NCBI RefSeq assembly: GCF_003033885.1
Contig: NZ_CP024081.1
Coordinates: forward strand, 4,464,288 to 4,528,287
Origin: Pseudomonas rhizophila
GTDB lineage: Bacteria; Pseudomonadota; Gammaproteobacteria; Pseudomonadales; Pseudomonadaceae
Direction of reading: 5' to 3'
Length of the DNA: 64,000 bases
Under the pieces are notes generated by a model. The model ran no database searches. It was given only the letters and a program-made list of their open reading frames with translations, and was not told where the DNA came from. Within the stretch, counting starts at the first letter, position 1. Each line of letters opens with the position of its first letter. Shown here piece by piece: positions 37,274-45,740 of this stretch. Made by a program: the position numbers and the translations under genes.

Positions 37274-38106
37274 ACGCAGACACCTGCAAGGAACGCACTG
37301 TGAACTCATTGGCGCTCAATGACCGTGAGTTCAGCCAGTTTCAAGCCTGGCTGTATCAAGCCGCGGGCATCAACCTGTCACCGGCCAAGAAGGCCTTGGT
37401 GGCCGGGCGGTTGTTCAAGCGCCTCAAGCACTATGAGCTGGGCAGTTATGGCGAGTATTTCAAGCTGATCATGAGCGGCCAGCGCACCGAGGAATTGCAG
37501 GTGGCGCTGGACCTGCTCACCACCAACGAAACCTACTTTTTCCGCGAGCCCAAGCACTTCGATTTCCTGCGCGAACATGTGCTGCCCCATGCAACGCCGG
37601 GTAAAACCTTCCGCCTGTGGAGCGCCGCCAGTTCCTCGGGTGAAGAGCCCTACAGCCTGGCCATGACCCTGGCCGAAGGACTGGGCACCACACCTTGGGA
37701 AATCATCGGTTCAGACATCAGCAGCCAGGTACTGGCCAAGGCCCGTTCCGGACATTACCCCATGGAACGCGCCCGTACCCTGCCCCAACCGTTGCTGGTG
37801 AAATATTGCCTGAAGGGCACCGGCAGCCAGCAAGGCACATTCCTCATCGACCGGGCGTTGCGCAGCCGGGTCAACTTCATCCAGGTCAACCTCAACGACA
37901 CCTTGCCGGAGCTGGGCGAGTTCGATGTCATCTTCCTGCGCAACGTCATGATCTATTTCGACCAACCCACCAAAAGCAAAGTGGTCGCCAGGTTGCTCCC
38001 GCGGCTCAAGTCCGGCGGGTATTTCATCGTGAGCCACTCCGAAAGCCTCAACGGCGTATCCGATGCGTTGAAACTGGTGGCACCTTCGATTTATCGCAAG
38101 CCATGA
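37270..38106 (+). CDS. cheR: Chemotaxis protein methyltransferase CheR
   Basis: A 278-residue S-adenosylmethionine-dependent glutamate methyltransferase acting on receptor helices. The N-terminal helical domain is followed by LLTTNETYFFREPKHFDFL, the SAM site LWSAASSSGEEPYSLAM and FDVIFLRNVMIYFD. It overlaps cheW upstream and cheD downstream by four bases each. Confidence 0.96.
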   Translation: MNADTCKERTVNSLALNDREFSQFQAWLYQAAGINLSPAKKALVAGRLFKRLKHYELGSYGEYFKLIMSGQRTEELQVALDLLTTNETYFFREPKHFDFLREHVLPHATPGKTFRLWSAASSSGEEPYSLAMTLAEGLGTTPWEIIGSDISSQVLAKARSGHYPMERARTLPQPLLVKYCLKGTGSQQGTFLIDRALRSRVNFIQVNLNDTLPELGEFDVIFLRNVMIYFDQPTKSKVVARLLPRLKSGGYFIVSHSESLNGVSDALKLVAPSIYRKP

Positions 38107-38600
38107 GCGCCGCGCTCAAGCAAATGCCCGAGGTGTATCTGGCGCCCGGCGAGTTTCGTTTCGCCACCAGCCCGACTCGCCTGCGCACCATTCTCGGCTC
38201 TTGCGTGGCCGTCACCCTGTGGCATCCGGAGCGCAAGATCGGCGGCATGTGCCATTACATGTTGCCCAGCCGGGCGCGCTGCTCCACGGCGCTGAACGGC
38301 ATGTACGCCGACGAAGCCATCGAACTGTTCGTCCGCCAGGCAAAGGCCCATCGCACCGAACCCGAGGATTACCAGCTCAAGCTGTTCGGCGGCGGCGAAA
38401 TGTTCCCGGAGCTGCAACGCCAGGTGCCGTTCGGCGACGTGGCGCGGATGAACGTCAACGCAGCGCTGGAAATGGCCGCGCTGTACCGCCTGGACCTGAT
38501 CGCCCAGGACATGGGCAGCACGGGCTACCGAAGCATCATCTTTGACCTGTGCAGCGGCGACGTGTGGGTCAGGCATCAACCGATAAGGACCCGGCATTAA
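38103..38600 (+). CDS. cheD: Chemoreceptor glutamine deamidase CheD
   Basis: A 165-residue CheD. The catalytic Cys34 lies in [12 protein letters not shown] and His51 in GGMCHYMLP, with the family pattern KLFGGGEMF further on. It deamidates receptor glutamines so they can be methylated. Overlaps cheR by ATGA; cheB starts two bases after its stop. Confidence 0.95.
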   Translation: MSAALKQMPEVYLAPGEFRFATSPTRLRTILGSCVAVTLWHPERKIGGMCHYMLPSRARCSTALNGMYADEAIELFVRQAKAHRTEPEDYQLKLFGGGEMFPELQRQVPFGDVARMNVNAALEMAALYRLDLIAQDMGSTGYRSIIFDLCSGDVWVRHQPIRTRH

Positions 38601-38602
38601 CC

Positions 38603-39676
38603 ATGTCAAAAAAGATAAATGTACTGCTGGTGGATGACTCTGCCGTGGTTCGCCAGGTACTGCTGGCGATCCTCAGCGACACGCCGGACATTCATGTGAT
38701 GGGTGCGGCGTCCGATCCGATTTTCGCCATGGACAAACTGGCCCGGGAGTGGCCCGACGTAATCGTGCTGGATGTGGAGATGCCGCGCATGGACGGCATC
38801 ACCTTCTTGAAGAAAATCATGAGCGAGCGTCCCACGCCGGTGGTGATCTGCTCGTCCCTGACGCCTAGGGGCGCCGAAACCACCTTGCAAGCCATGGCCG
38901 CCGGCGCGGTGGAAATCATCACCAAGCCCACCAGCGGCTTGAAGAATTTCCTGCTGGAGTCGGCACCGGAGTTGATATCAGCCATCCGCGCCGCCGCCCA
39001 GGTCAACGTCAAAAACCTGGGCAAACGCCCTGCCCCAGCGCCGCTGACCCCAGCCACCAAACTCACCGCCGACGCCATGCTGCCGGCCGCCAACGGCCAT
39101 GCCATGACCCAGACCACCGAACGCATCGTCGCCCTCGGCACGTCCACCGGCGGCACCCAGGCCCTGGAAGCGGTGCTGACCGCCTTGCCACGGGTGTGCC
39201 CAGGGATCGTCATCGTCCAGCACATGCCGGAAAAATTCACCGCCTCGTTTGCCGCCCGACTCAACAGCCTGTGCCAGATCGAAGTACGCGAAGCCCGCAA
39301 CAACGACCGCATCCACCCAGGCCTGGCCCTCATCGCCCCAGGCGGCAAACACATGATGGTGACCCGCAGCGGCGCGTTCTATCACGTACAAGTGGTGGAT
39401 GGCCCCCTGGTCAACCGCCACCGCCCATCGGTGGACGTGCTGTTTCGCTCAGTGGCCAAATTCGCCGGCCGCAACGCCACCGGCATCATCATGACCGGCA
39501 TGGGCGATGACGGCGCCCGCGGCCTGAAAGAAATGCTCGACGCCGGCAGCAGCACCGTGGCCCAGGACGAAGCCAGCTGCGTGGTCTTCGGCATGCCCAA
39601 GGAAGCGATCAAACTCAACGCCGCACAGCGGGTGATGGGGTTGCAGGAGATTGCGCAGGTGATTTTGCATCGGTAG
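38603..39676 (+). CDS. cheB: Chemotaxis methylesterase/response regulator CheB
   Basis: A 357-residue two-domain protein. The receiver domain has Asp57 ([11 protein letters not shown]). The C-terminal methylesterase has the catalytic Ser181 ([11 protein letters not shown]), His207 ([11 protein letters not shown]) and Asp303 ([10 protein letters not shown]). It removes receptor methyl groups when phosphorylated by CheA. Last gene of the nine-gene operon; a REPIN follows rather than a clear terminator. Confidence 0.96.
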   Translation: MSKKINVLLVDDSAVVRQVLLAILSDTPDIHVMGAASDPIFAMDKLAREWPDVIVLDVEMPRMDGITFLKKIMSERPTPVVICSSLTPRGAETTLQAMAAGAVEIITKPTSGLKNFLLESAPELISAIRAAAQVNVKNLGKRPAPAPLTPATKLTADAMLPAANGHAMTQTTERIVALGTSTGGTQALEAVLTALPRVCPGIVIVQHMPEKFTASFAARLNSLCQIEVREARNNDRIHPGLALIAPGGKHMMVTRSGAFYHVQVVDGPLVNRHRPSVDVLFRSVAKFAGRNATGIIMTGMGDDGARGLKEMLDAGSSTVAQDEASCVVFGMPKEAIKLNAAQRVMGLQEIAQVILHR

Positions 39677-39713
39677 GCGCTGAGAACTGCTCCCCGATCC
39701 ACACAGAACTCAT

Positions 39714-39800
39714 TGTGGGAGCAAGGCTTGCCCGCGATGCAGGCGATGCAATCTTTCAGCAACCGAGGCGCCTGCTTCGCGAGCAAGCTTTGCTCCCACA
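39714..39800. repeat. REPIN, variant arms
   Basis: Arms TGTGGGAGCAAGGCTTGCCC and the inverted GCGAGCAAGCTTTGCTCCCACA region. A fragment of the GTGGCGAGG type follows at about 39806-39823. Confidence 0.8.
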
Positions 39801-39901
39801 ACGGGGATAAATCCCCTCGCCACAAAAAGCGACCGGGTTTGCTTCAGTATTCCGCTGAAGCATTCCTTTGCTACAGGACCACCTTGTCTGCGGGCTTGTG
39901 T

Positions 39902-39985
39902 CTACACCGGCGAAATCGTCGCCAGCACGCCAATCAAAAGGGTCAGTGCCAAAAAACCACCCAAAAAAATCGCCATCTTCGTCAT
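39902..39985 (-). CDS. Tiny membrane peptide (27 aa)
   Basis: An ATG-to-TAG ORF of 27 codons with a strong ribosome site, CAGGAG, eight bases before the start. The peptide starts MTKMAIF, is a single hydrophobic helix through its centre and ends ATISPV. Charged residues occur only near the N-terminus, so it should insert with the N-terminus inside. It may be a small regulatory membrane protein. It lies alone on the minus strand after the che operon. Conservation was not tested. Confidence 0.55.
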   Translation of the reverse strand: MTKMAIFLGGFLALTLLIGVLATISPV

Positions 39986-40242
39986 GAGCACTCCTGGAGC
40001 AGAAAACTGCGCTACACGGGCGGTTTGATAGGCAAACCGCCTGGCTATTCTGAGGTGGGAACTGGGTTGATTACAGCGGCAGCTTTAACAGAAAAATACG
40101 GATCAGACAGAACGCGTAGAACCGTGCCTCACGACCGTTGTGAAGTCAGCCGACGACTCTCGTTTTCGCCATGGCAACGGTTCGTCAGGCTGGAGTTGCC
40201 TTTCGCAACCCTCCGACGTCATTGCCTACAACCACTACAGAA
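39986..40242. other. Intergenic region with one hairpin
   Basis: About 257 bases. GGCGGTTTG and CAAACCGCC form a nine-base stem at about 40019-40041, just upstream of the 27-codon ORF. Nothing else was recognised. Confidence 0.5.
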
Positions 40243-41160
40243 TCAGCTGGCATTTGCCCCCTTCACCGGCTCAAGATTCAACGCCAGCACGCTCGTCAAC
40301 ACGATAACCGCCCCAACCACCACCATCACTGACGGGCGCTCGGCCAGCACCAAAGAAGCCATCAACATCGCGGTGGGCGGTATCAGGTAAAGCGCCATGG
40401 AGGCGCGGCTTACATTGCTATGCGCCAGCACGTAAGCCCATGCGAGGTACGCCAGCGCGCTGGGAAAAATACCCAATATCAGCACCGCCAGGTTCACCGA
40501 AACAGAAGCGTGTTGTGCTTCAATTAGCAGGCCCGGCGCGAAAATAAATAGCAGGACTGTGCCCGACCAGACGGTGTAGCAAACCATGGTCAATCCATCG
40601 TATCGATAGGCATGACGTTTCTGGAGAGAGAAATACAGACTCCAGGAGAGCGCCGCCAGCAGGATCAATAGTCCATGGGCGTTTATATCACCCAAGCCAC
40701 GATCCCCCGCCACGACCACGGCAGCGCCAAACAAGCCGCACACTACGCACCCCCACTGCCAACCACTGACTCTGTCCTTGAAGAAAAAATGTGCGAGTAA
40801 AGCGCTGAACAAAGGCGTGGACTGGGCGAGCACACTGGCGGCCCCGGCACTGACACCACGCTGACCGTAATTGAGCGCAATGTGGTGCAAGCTCACAGCG
40901 AAGAAACCCAGCACCGCCAGCAATGGCAGGTCCCTGAGACGCGGCCGGGAAATACCCTTGACCATCGCGACCAGGGCCATGAACACCGAAGCGATGAGAA
41001 ACCGCATCAGCGCCAAGTGACCCGGATCGTAAGCCTGCAAGCCGATGCGAATGCCAATCGGAGAATAGGCCCAGCAAAAAATCACGAACATCGTCGCGAG
41101 GATAATTCTCGCACCGGGTTTGCTGGAGGAACCGTCGAACGACACACAACGCGTTTCCAT
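40243..41160 (-). CDS. EamA/DMT-family transporter
   Basis: A 305-residue inner-membrane protein with ten predicted helices in two EamA repeats. FCWAYSPIGIRIGLQ follows the first charged turn, and the second repeat has LLILLAALSWSLYFSLQKRH. The substrate is unknown; relatives export amino acids or take up metabolites. It is divergent from the LysR gene at 41272 across a gap of 111 bases, the usual layout for a regulator and its target. Confidence 0.88.
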   Translation of the reverse strand: METRCVSFDGSSSKPGARIILATMFVIFCWAYSPIGIRIGLQAYDPGHLALMRFLIASVFMALVAMVKGISRPRLRDLPLLAVLGFFAVSLHHIALNYGQRGVSAGAASVLAQSTPLFSALLAHFFFKDRVSGWQWGCVVCGLFGAAVVVAGDRGLGDINAHGLLILLAALSWSLYFSLQKRHAYRYDGLTMVCYTVWSGTVLLFIFAPGLLIEAQHASVSVNLAVLILGIFPSALAYLAWAYVLAHSNVSRASMALYLIPPTAMLMASLVLAERPSVMVVVGAVIVLTSVLALNLEPVKGANAS

Positions 41161-41271
41161 TTAGAAGTCCCTGCCCCATTGAGCGTCTGCCGATTTGCCT
41201 CGAAGTATCGAAACCACCTCACATCAGCACAAGTGACTTAAACTCAACCTACTATTCACTTTGGGTGAGCT

Positions 41272-42138
41272 ATGGAACTGTCCCAACTGCGCATGCTCAA
41301 GACGGTCTGCGACACCGGCAGCATCGCCCGTGCCGCTGAAGTGCTGCACTGTGTGCCGTCCAACATCACCGCACGCCTCAAATCCTTGGAGCGGGAGCTC
41401 GGCACGCCGTTGTTCTTCCGCGAAGGTCGCGGACTGCGAGTCAGCCCGGCGGGTGAAGTGTTTGTGGGGTACGCGACAAAAATACTGAACCTGACAGAAG
41501 AAGCCCGCCGCGCAATAGCCCCTGACAGCACGCCGAGCGGCCCGTTGCGCATTGGCGCGATCGAGTCCAGCGCCACGGGGCGTCTGCCCCAGCTGCTGGC
41601 CAAATACCACGCGCAGTACCCGCAAGTATCCCTGGAACTGAGCACGGGCACCTGGGCTCAGCTGCTGGACGATGTCCAGCATCACCGGCTCGATGGCGTG
41701 ATCGTAGCGGTGGACATGGAGCGACCTGGACTCAAACGAGCCGTGATGTACCGCGAAGACCTGGTGCTCATCGCCTCCGAGTCTCACGGTCCACTGCGCA
41801 GTGCGGCAGATTTGCGAGGCAAAGCGATCTTCATGTGGCCCACGGGCTGTCCGTACCGCTTGGCGCTGGAGCAATGGCTGCTACGCCATGAGCAAACGCA
41901 GCCGATCATCAGCATCTCCAGCTACGGCGCCATCGTCGGCTGCGTCAGTGCAGGTGCAGGTGTCTCGCTGGTGCCCCGTGGGATCTATGAGCAATACCGC
42001 CAGGGGGCTGGTTGGACGGGGTATGAATTTCCCGAGCTGGCGGGGATCGATAACCTTTTTTATTGGCATGAAAACACCGGTCGGCATCCTGCCAGGGAGG
42101 CGTTTTTGGGGATGCTGCAAACGGAGTTCGAGGGCTAG
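41272..42138 (+). CDS. LysR-family transcriptional regulator
   Basis: A 288-residue LysR protein. The helix-turn-helix lies at residues about 16-37 (GSIARAAEVLHCVPSNITAR). The effector domain follows from about 88. The substitution VPSNITARLKSLE resembles regulators of the PtxR/ArgP-distant group, but no specific member is claimed. Probably controls the divergent DMT transporter gene. Confidence 0.9.
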   Translation: MELSQLRMLKTVCDTGSIARAAEVLHCVPSNITARLKSLERELGTPLFFREGRGLRVSPAGEVFVGYATKILNLTEEARRAIAPDSTPSGPLRIGAIESSATGRLPQLLAKYHAQYPQVSLELSTGTWAQLLDDVQHHRLDGVIVAVDMERPGLKRAVMYREDLVLIASESHGPLRSAADLRGKAIFMWPTGCPYRLALEQWLLRHEQTQPIISISSYGAIVGCVSAGAGVSLVPRGIYEQYRQGAGWTGYEFPELAGIDNLFYWHENTGRHPAREAFLGMLQTEFEG

Positions 42139-42578
42139 CTGCACCGCCCTCCCTGTGGCGAGGGGATTTATCCCCGCTGGTCGGCGAAGCCGACCTAAAA
42201 CTAACACCTCGATTGACCTGTCGATGATTTTGAATAAATCGATTCGACCATGTCAGATCCCTCCGGCAACAAACGATCGCAACTCCTACGAGGCTTTCGG
42301 AACCCATCACCTTCCCCGCCCAATCCGACAAAACCTATAGTGATGCCCATCGCTCAATGGCGATCAGGTTTGGCGACCTGTGGATCGAGTGCGAAAGTAC
42401 TGCGTTTTTTGCGAAGGCTTTGGCACACTTGCACGGCTGCCCGTTACGGCAGTTGTGCGTGGGAGGCCTTCGGGTCTGCCGGTTTTCGATCCCGGTTCGC
42501 CAACCTGCGTACAACTGCCACCCAATTGTTTGGCGACGATTGAGTGGTTAAAAACCTCATCAGATCGGAGTTTTAAAC
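42139..42578 (+). ncRNA. Candidate structured leader upstream of the DUF3077-like gene
   Basis: A 440-base stretch without a credible gene. It starts with a half REP at 42154-42172. From about 42348 it is rich in pairing: ATCGC/GCGAT and CAGGT/ACCTG small hairpins, then a 12-base stem GGCAGTTGTGCG (42448-42459) with CGTACAACTGCC (42508-42519), one G-U pair. The 48-base loop can fold further (GGC/GCC and GGTT/AACC). All three plus-strand frames are open across it but none looks like protein. It ends in front of a ribosome site, so an RNA leader acting in cis is plausible. Confidence 0.45.
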
Positions 42579-42851
42579 ATGGAAAGGTACGTCCCCATCA
42601 CCGGCATCGACTGCACCCCTGCTTCCCTCCTCATTGATACTCAAGCCCCGCTGGATGTCCTGCATGCAACCGCTGATTACCGCATTCGTGTGGTGACTCA
42701 GGTATTGGAAAACATCGCATTTCGCTCTGAAATTGCCAGTGACACGGTGGTGCTTTCGGACTTCGCGCAGCTTTTGGTGATTCCGTTGCGCGATGGGTGT
42801 GATTTACTGGAGGTGATTGGTCGGCGGCTGCAGGCGCAGGTTGAAAGCTGA
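42579..42851 (+). CDS. DUF3077-like small protein (90 aa)
   Basis: ATG start with CGGAG upstream. The sequence has APLDVLHATADYRIRVVTQV, then LSDFAQLLVIPLRDGCDLLE, an all-helical pattern like the small Pseudomonas DUF3077 proteins. No signal or membrane segment. A terminator follows 10 bases after the stop, so it forms a self-contained unit with the leader in front. Function unknown. Confidence 0.7.
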   Translation: MERYVPITGIDCTPASLLIDTQAPLDVLHATADYRIRVVTQVLENIAFRSEIASDTVVLSDFAQLLVIPLRDGCDLLEVIGRRLQAQVES

Positions 42852-42860
42852 TCGAACGAC

Positions 42861-42885
42861 GGGCGCCTAAAGCGCCCATTTTTTG
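42861..42885 (+). terminator. Terminator of the DUF3077-like gene
   Basis: Hairpin GGGCGC-CTAAA-GCGCCC followed by ATTTTTTG. Confidence 0.92.
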
Positions 42886-42965
42886 CTTATCAGGCAGATG
42901 GGATCTGCACGGGCAACCCATCGTATACCGGGCCATGGACCTACAAACTCCACTACAGGAATCGT

Positions 42966-44150
42966 ATGCTCGAATCAACTCTGCATTCCCTTATAGTTGC
43001 CCGAACTCTGTTGGAGCAGGCAGATCCGCTGTGTTCGACCGAGGATCGATACCTGGCTTCCACAGGCTTAATAGTTCTTCAAGATGTTCTAGAAGCAGTC
43101 CTGTACGCACTACTTCTCGAACGAGGCATCGACGACGAAAAAAATCTTGAGCGAAAGAGCTTCGATGAACTCCTTGGTGAGTTGAAGGCTGCCGGTGTCA
43201 CCGTCCCCCGGTCAGGAACGCTTAAGGCGCTTAACAAACAGAGAGTCCTGGTCAAGCACTACGCACAGCTTGCTGAGCCAGCTATGGTGCGAACATATTA
43301 CGCCGCTGCACAGGAGGCGATCTCTTCAATGACGCTGGCAGTCTTGGGTCAAACACTTCGCGATTTGTTCATTGCGAATCTGCTCCATGACGCTGAGTCA
43401 AAAATATTTCTCAAGGCAGCTGAGCAGGCTATCAAGGAACGGCGTTACCTCGACGCTTTAATCGAAACACGGAAAGCTATTTTTGTTGAGTTTGAGGAGG
43501 AATACAGTATCTATGGATGGCGTGATTACGATGATAAGAAACAGGAAGGAATTCTCTCTTCTGCTGCACGTGGTGGATGGCGGGCTCCAATCTGGACTCG
43601 AAACTCCGAGTGGATTGAAAAGAATGTAAAAGTGCCAACGGACTATGTGCAAATAGACCAACAGAACTGGCGCTTGCAAGCAATGGAATTGGGAATCCAC
43701 ACTGTGGAGCTTCACAATTTGCAACGGCTGACACCTAGTGTTTTCCGCATGGGCCGAAATCAAGGCTGGTCGATTACCTATGATGTGTCGTTTGGAACAA
43801 GCAACGGTACTGACTCAAACGCCCGCTATTGCCTAGATCGTGCTGTATCCATCATTCTGAAGAAGCAGCAGCACGGAAGTGCTCGTCGAGAACCCTCCCA
43901 AAACATTCCGTTCGACCCTCCTCCTATCTATCTCGGCCACACCCTTCATAAGCGCCCAGCCATCGACTCGCCGAGCATCCATGTGGTGCAAGAAGGCTTC
44001 AACTACTTCACCCGCCGGGTGGTCGGAGGTTTTGATCCTGCTGAACGTTTTTTCGAGGTCTTCGCGGAGTCAGAGAAGCAATCAGACAAGACACTTCTGG
44101 GTGGCCCCGCTGAATTTGCGAGTGGTTACCTTTTGATTCGCCAAGAATGA
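42966..44150 (+). CDS. Orphan protein with HEPN-like N-terminal motif (394 aa)
   Basis: I do not recognise this as a named family. AGGA precedes the ATG. Residues 1-120 look all-helical (LIVLQDVLEAVLYALLLERG) and contain R93-VLVK-H98 in LNKQRVLVKHYAQLAEP. That fits the R-x4-6-H active-site pattern of HEPN ribonucleases, including the common KH ending. A second helical segment spans 140-170. The rest is mixed, with Trp-rich YGWRDYDDKK and GWRAPIWTRNSEWIEKN. Base use is less GC-rich than the neighbours, suggesting acquisition. A defence or stress RNase role is inference only. Confidence 0.65.
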   Translation: MLESTLHSLIVARTLLEQADPLCSTEDRYLASTGLIVLQDVLEAVLYALLLERGIDDEKNLERKSFDELLGELKAAGVTVPRSGTLKALNKQRVLVKHYAQLAEPAMVRTYYAAAQEAISSMTLAVLGQTLRDLFIANLLHDAESKIFLKAAEQAIKERRYLDALIETRKAIFVEFEEEYSIYGWRDYDDKKQEGILSSAARGGWRAPIWTRNSEWIEKNVKVPTDYVQIDQQNWRLQAMELGIHTVELHNLQRLTPSVFRMGRNQGWSITYDVSFGTSNGTDSNARYCLDRAVSIILKKQQHGSARREPSQNIPFDPPPIYLGHTLHKRPAIDSPSIHVVQEGFNYFTRRVVGGFDPAERFFEVFAESEKQSDKTLLGGPAEFASGYLLIRQE

Positions 44151-44196
44151 TGCGGTCTCATCATGCCGGCAGTCCCATGTTGCGCCCCACCAATAA

Positions 44197-44234
44197 GGGG
44201 ACGAAATTATTTTCAAGCAAATAAATTCGCCCCC
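44197..44234. repeat. Inverted repeat GGGGACGAA...TTCGCCCCC
   Basis: GGGGACGAAATTATTT and AAATAAATTCGCCCCC pair at 14 of 16 positions around a six-base centre, and a T run follows. It sits 46 bases past the orphan gene. It could end that transcript or be a small mobile repeat; similar GGGGAC-AAATTTATTT palindromes occur near REP-associated transposases. Confidence 0.6.
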
Positions 44235-44274
44235 TTTTTCCAATAGACAAATCATTCACGGCATACCCACCGAT

Positions 44275-44898
44275 CTACTCCACAACCCCATTAAAAACAA
44301 CAGTCCCACCCCCCTCTTTCTTAACCGTCAACCTATTCCCCTCCACCACAACCTCAACCAACTCAGAACACCCAGCCACCTCCCGCTTCCCATCAACACG
44401 CTCGACCTTGGCATCAAAACTAAAAACATAAGTAGACGCCGGACAAGCATTCCCACCCTCCCCCGTGGAAACAGCCACCACATACCGGCTCGGCCCAAAC
44501 GTATAAGCCTTTTCAATCGCCACATAACCGGTGTACTCAGCCTCCTCGACAATTGCCTCCATGACATTCACCACCCCAGCGCGCGTTTGATAATTCAGCG
44601 CGGTCCCCGTCCCTTGGGTCTGGGTCGTGAAAGGCCCGGCACGCTCGGCACTGACGGGCAAGGGTTCATAGGCAACGCCGGGGGGGGCTGGGGGCGCGAT
44701 TTGAGTCGTGACGGTGGGTTTTGCAACGAGGCTTTGTTGGGGTTCAGGAAGATCGCATAGGCCGTTTTTGCAAATGAAATCCCCTTGGCAATCGATATCT
44801 TCCGAGCACTGATTGGTTTCTTCGAAGGTGCTCTGGTTGGCTTTGGCGTAGCCGACGACGGCCAGTGCAAGGAGGGTGCAGACGAACAGACGCTTCAT
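44275..44898 (-). CDS. Secreted cysteine-rich protein (207 aa)
   Basis: A signal peptide (MKRLFVCTLLALAVVGYAKA, cleavage near residue 20) is followed by a compact Cys knot-like segment with Cys31, 37, 43 and 48 (QCSEDIDCQGDFICKNGLC). A Pro/Gln-rich linker follows, then a C-terminal domain with VEEAEYTGYVAIEKAYTFG and two more cysteines. The first segment resembles small disulfide modules with C-x5-C-x5-C-x4-C spacing. Function unknown. Confidence 0.7.
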   Translation of the reverse strand: MKRLFVCTLLALAVVGYAKANQSTFEETNQCSEDIDCQGDFICKNGLCDLPEPQQSLVAKPTVTTQIAPPAPPGVAYEPLPVSAERAGPFTTQTQGTGTALNYQTRAGVVNVMEAIVEEAEYTGYVAIEKAYTFGPSRYVVAVSTGEGGNACPASTYVFSFDAKVERVDGKREVAGCSELVEVVVEGNRLTVKKEGGGTVVFNGVVE

Positions 44899-45050
44899 CG
44901 GTGAAGTCCTTTTCTTGGATGGTGGTCAGATGATAACTGCAAACCTTCCGGGTTTGTCTCTGGTCACTTTCGATTTTGCAGTGTCGGGTGGTCCAACTTT
45001 GCTTTGAATACTAGCCTTGCAAACGTGCGCACAAGGAAGTCGAGAAAACC

Positions 45051-45740
45051 ATGACTGACCGCGATCAACTCCATCGAAATGGGTACGCTCTGCTCCGTCA
45101 AGCGATCCCAACCGAATGGCTGGAAGACCTGCGTGCCGCGTTCGATGCTGGTGTGAGGCCGTCGGACCAATGGCCCGTTCCGCGTGGCATGGACTGGCGT
45201 CATTCGCTGTTGGACGATGATGCGAAGGTTCAGGCTGTGTGTCGTCTGCCCCAGGTGCTGGCGGTCGCGGGGGAGTTGATCGGGGAGCGGTTCTTTCTGT
45301 CGCAGGTGGAGGGGCGCGAGCCTCTTGCCGGTGGCGGCCATCAACCGCTGCACCGCGACTTGTCGGCCCAACGGCCAGGCGACATTGCCATGGCCCTGGC
45401 TTTTTTTGACGACTATGGCCCTGAGAACGGCGCGACGCGTATCGTGCCTGGCAGCCATCGGCCCGAGCCGGGAGCGCCGCCATTCGATTTCACCAACGAA
45501 TCACGCTCCGTACAGCTTTCAGGTTGCGCCGGTGACATCCTGGTGTTCGATGTGGACTTGGTGCATGCGGGCAGCCTGAACTCGGTGGGTTCGCACCGTC
45601 GTTCGATTTTGATCAGTTATTTTTCGGAGCAGTTGTACGCTTCACACTTGGAAACCGTGGGCCTGCGTAATGTTCGTATGGCCACGAGTGAGCGGTTCGA
45701 GCCTTTGGATTTTGGCTTCGGTCTACGCTCGCCTAGGTAA
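45051..45740 (+). CDS. Phytanoyl-CoA dioxygenase (PhyH) family protein
   Basis: A 229-residue Fe(II)/2-oxoglutarate oxygenase. Metal ligands His101 and Asp103 (QPLHRDLSAQRPGD) and His172 (VDLVHAGSLN) are present, as is Arg183/184 for 2-oxoglutarate (SHRRSIL). The ATG has AGGAAG at a wide spacing. Natural substrates in this broad family range from fatty acyl-CoAs to small metabolites; unknown here. A damaged second copy lies at 50669. It ends convergent with, and overlapping, the TetR gene by 18 bases. Confidence 0.88.
   Translation: MTDRDQLHRNGYALLRQAIPTEWLEDLRAAFDAGVRPSDQWPVPRGMDWRHSLLDDDAKVQAVCRLPQVLAVAGELIGERFFLSQVEGREPLAGGGHQPLHRDLSAQRPGDIAMALAFFDDYGPENGATRIVPGSHRPEPGAPPFDFTNESRSVQLSGCAGDILVFDVDLVHAGSLNSVGSHRRSILISYFSEQLYASHLETVGLRNVRMATSERFEPLDFGFGLRSPR

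Noticed and set aside
42154..42200. Possible terminator after the LysR gene at 42138
   Set aside because: The sequence is a half REP of the GTGGCGAGG type without a T run.
42250..42637. Three overlapping plus-strand ORFs before the DUF3077-like gene
   Set aside because: All three frames are open at once, none has a ribosome site or protein-like composition, and the DNA shows stable pairing instead.
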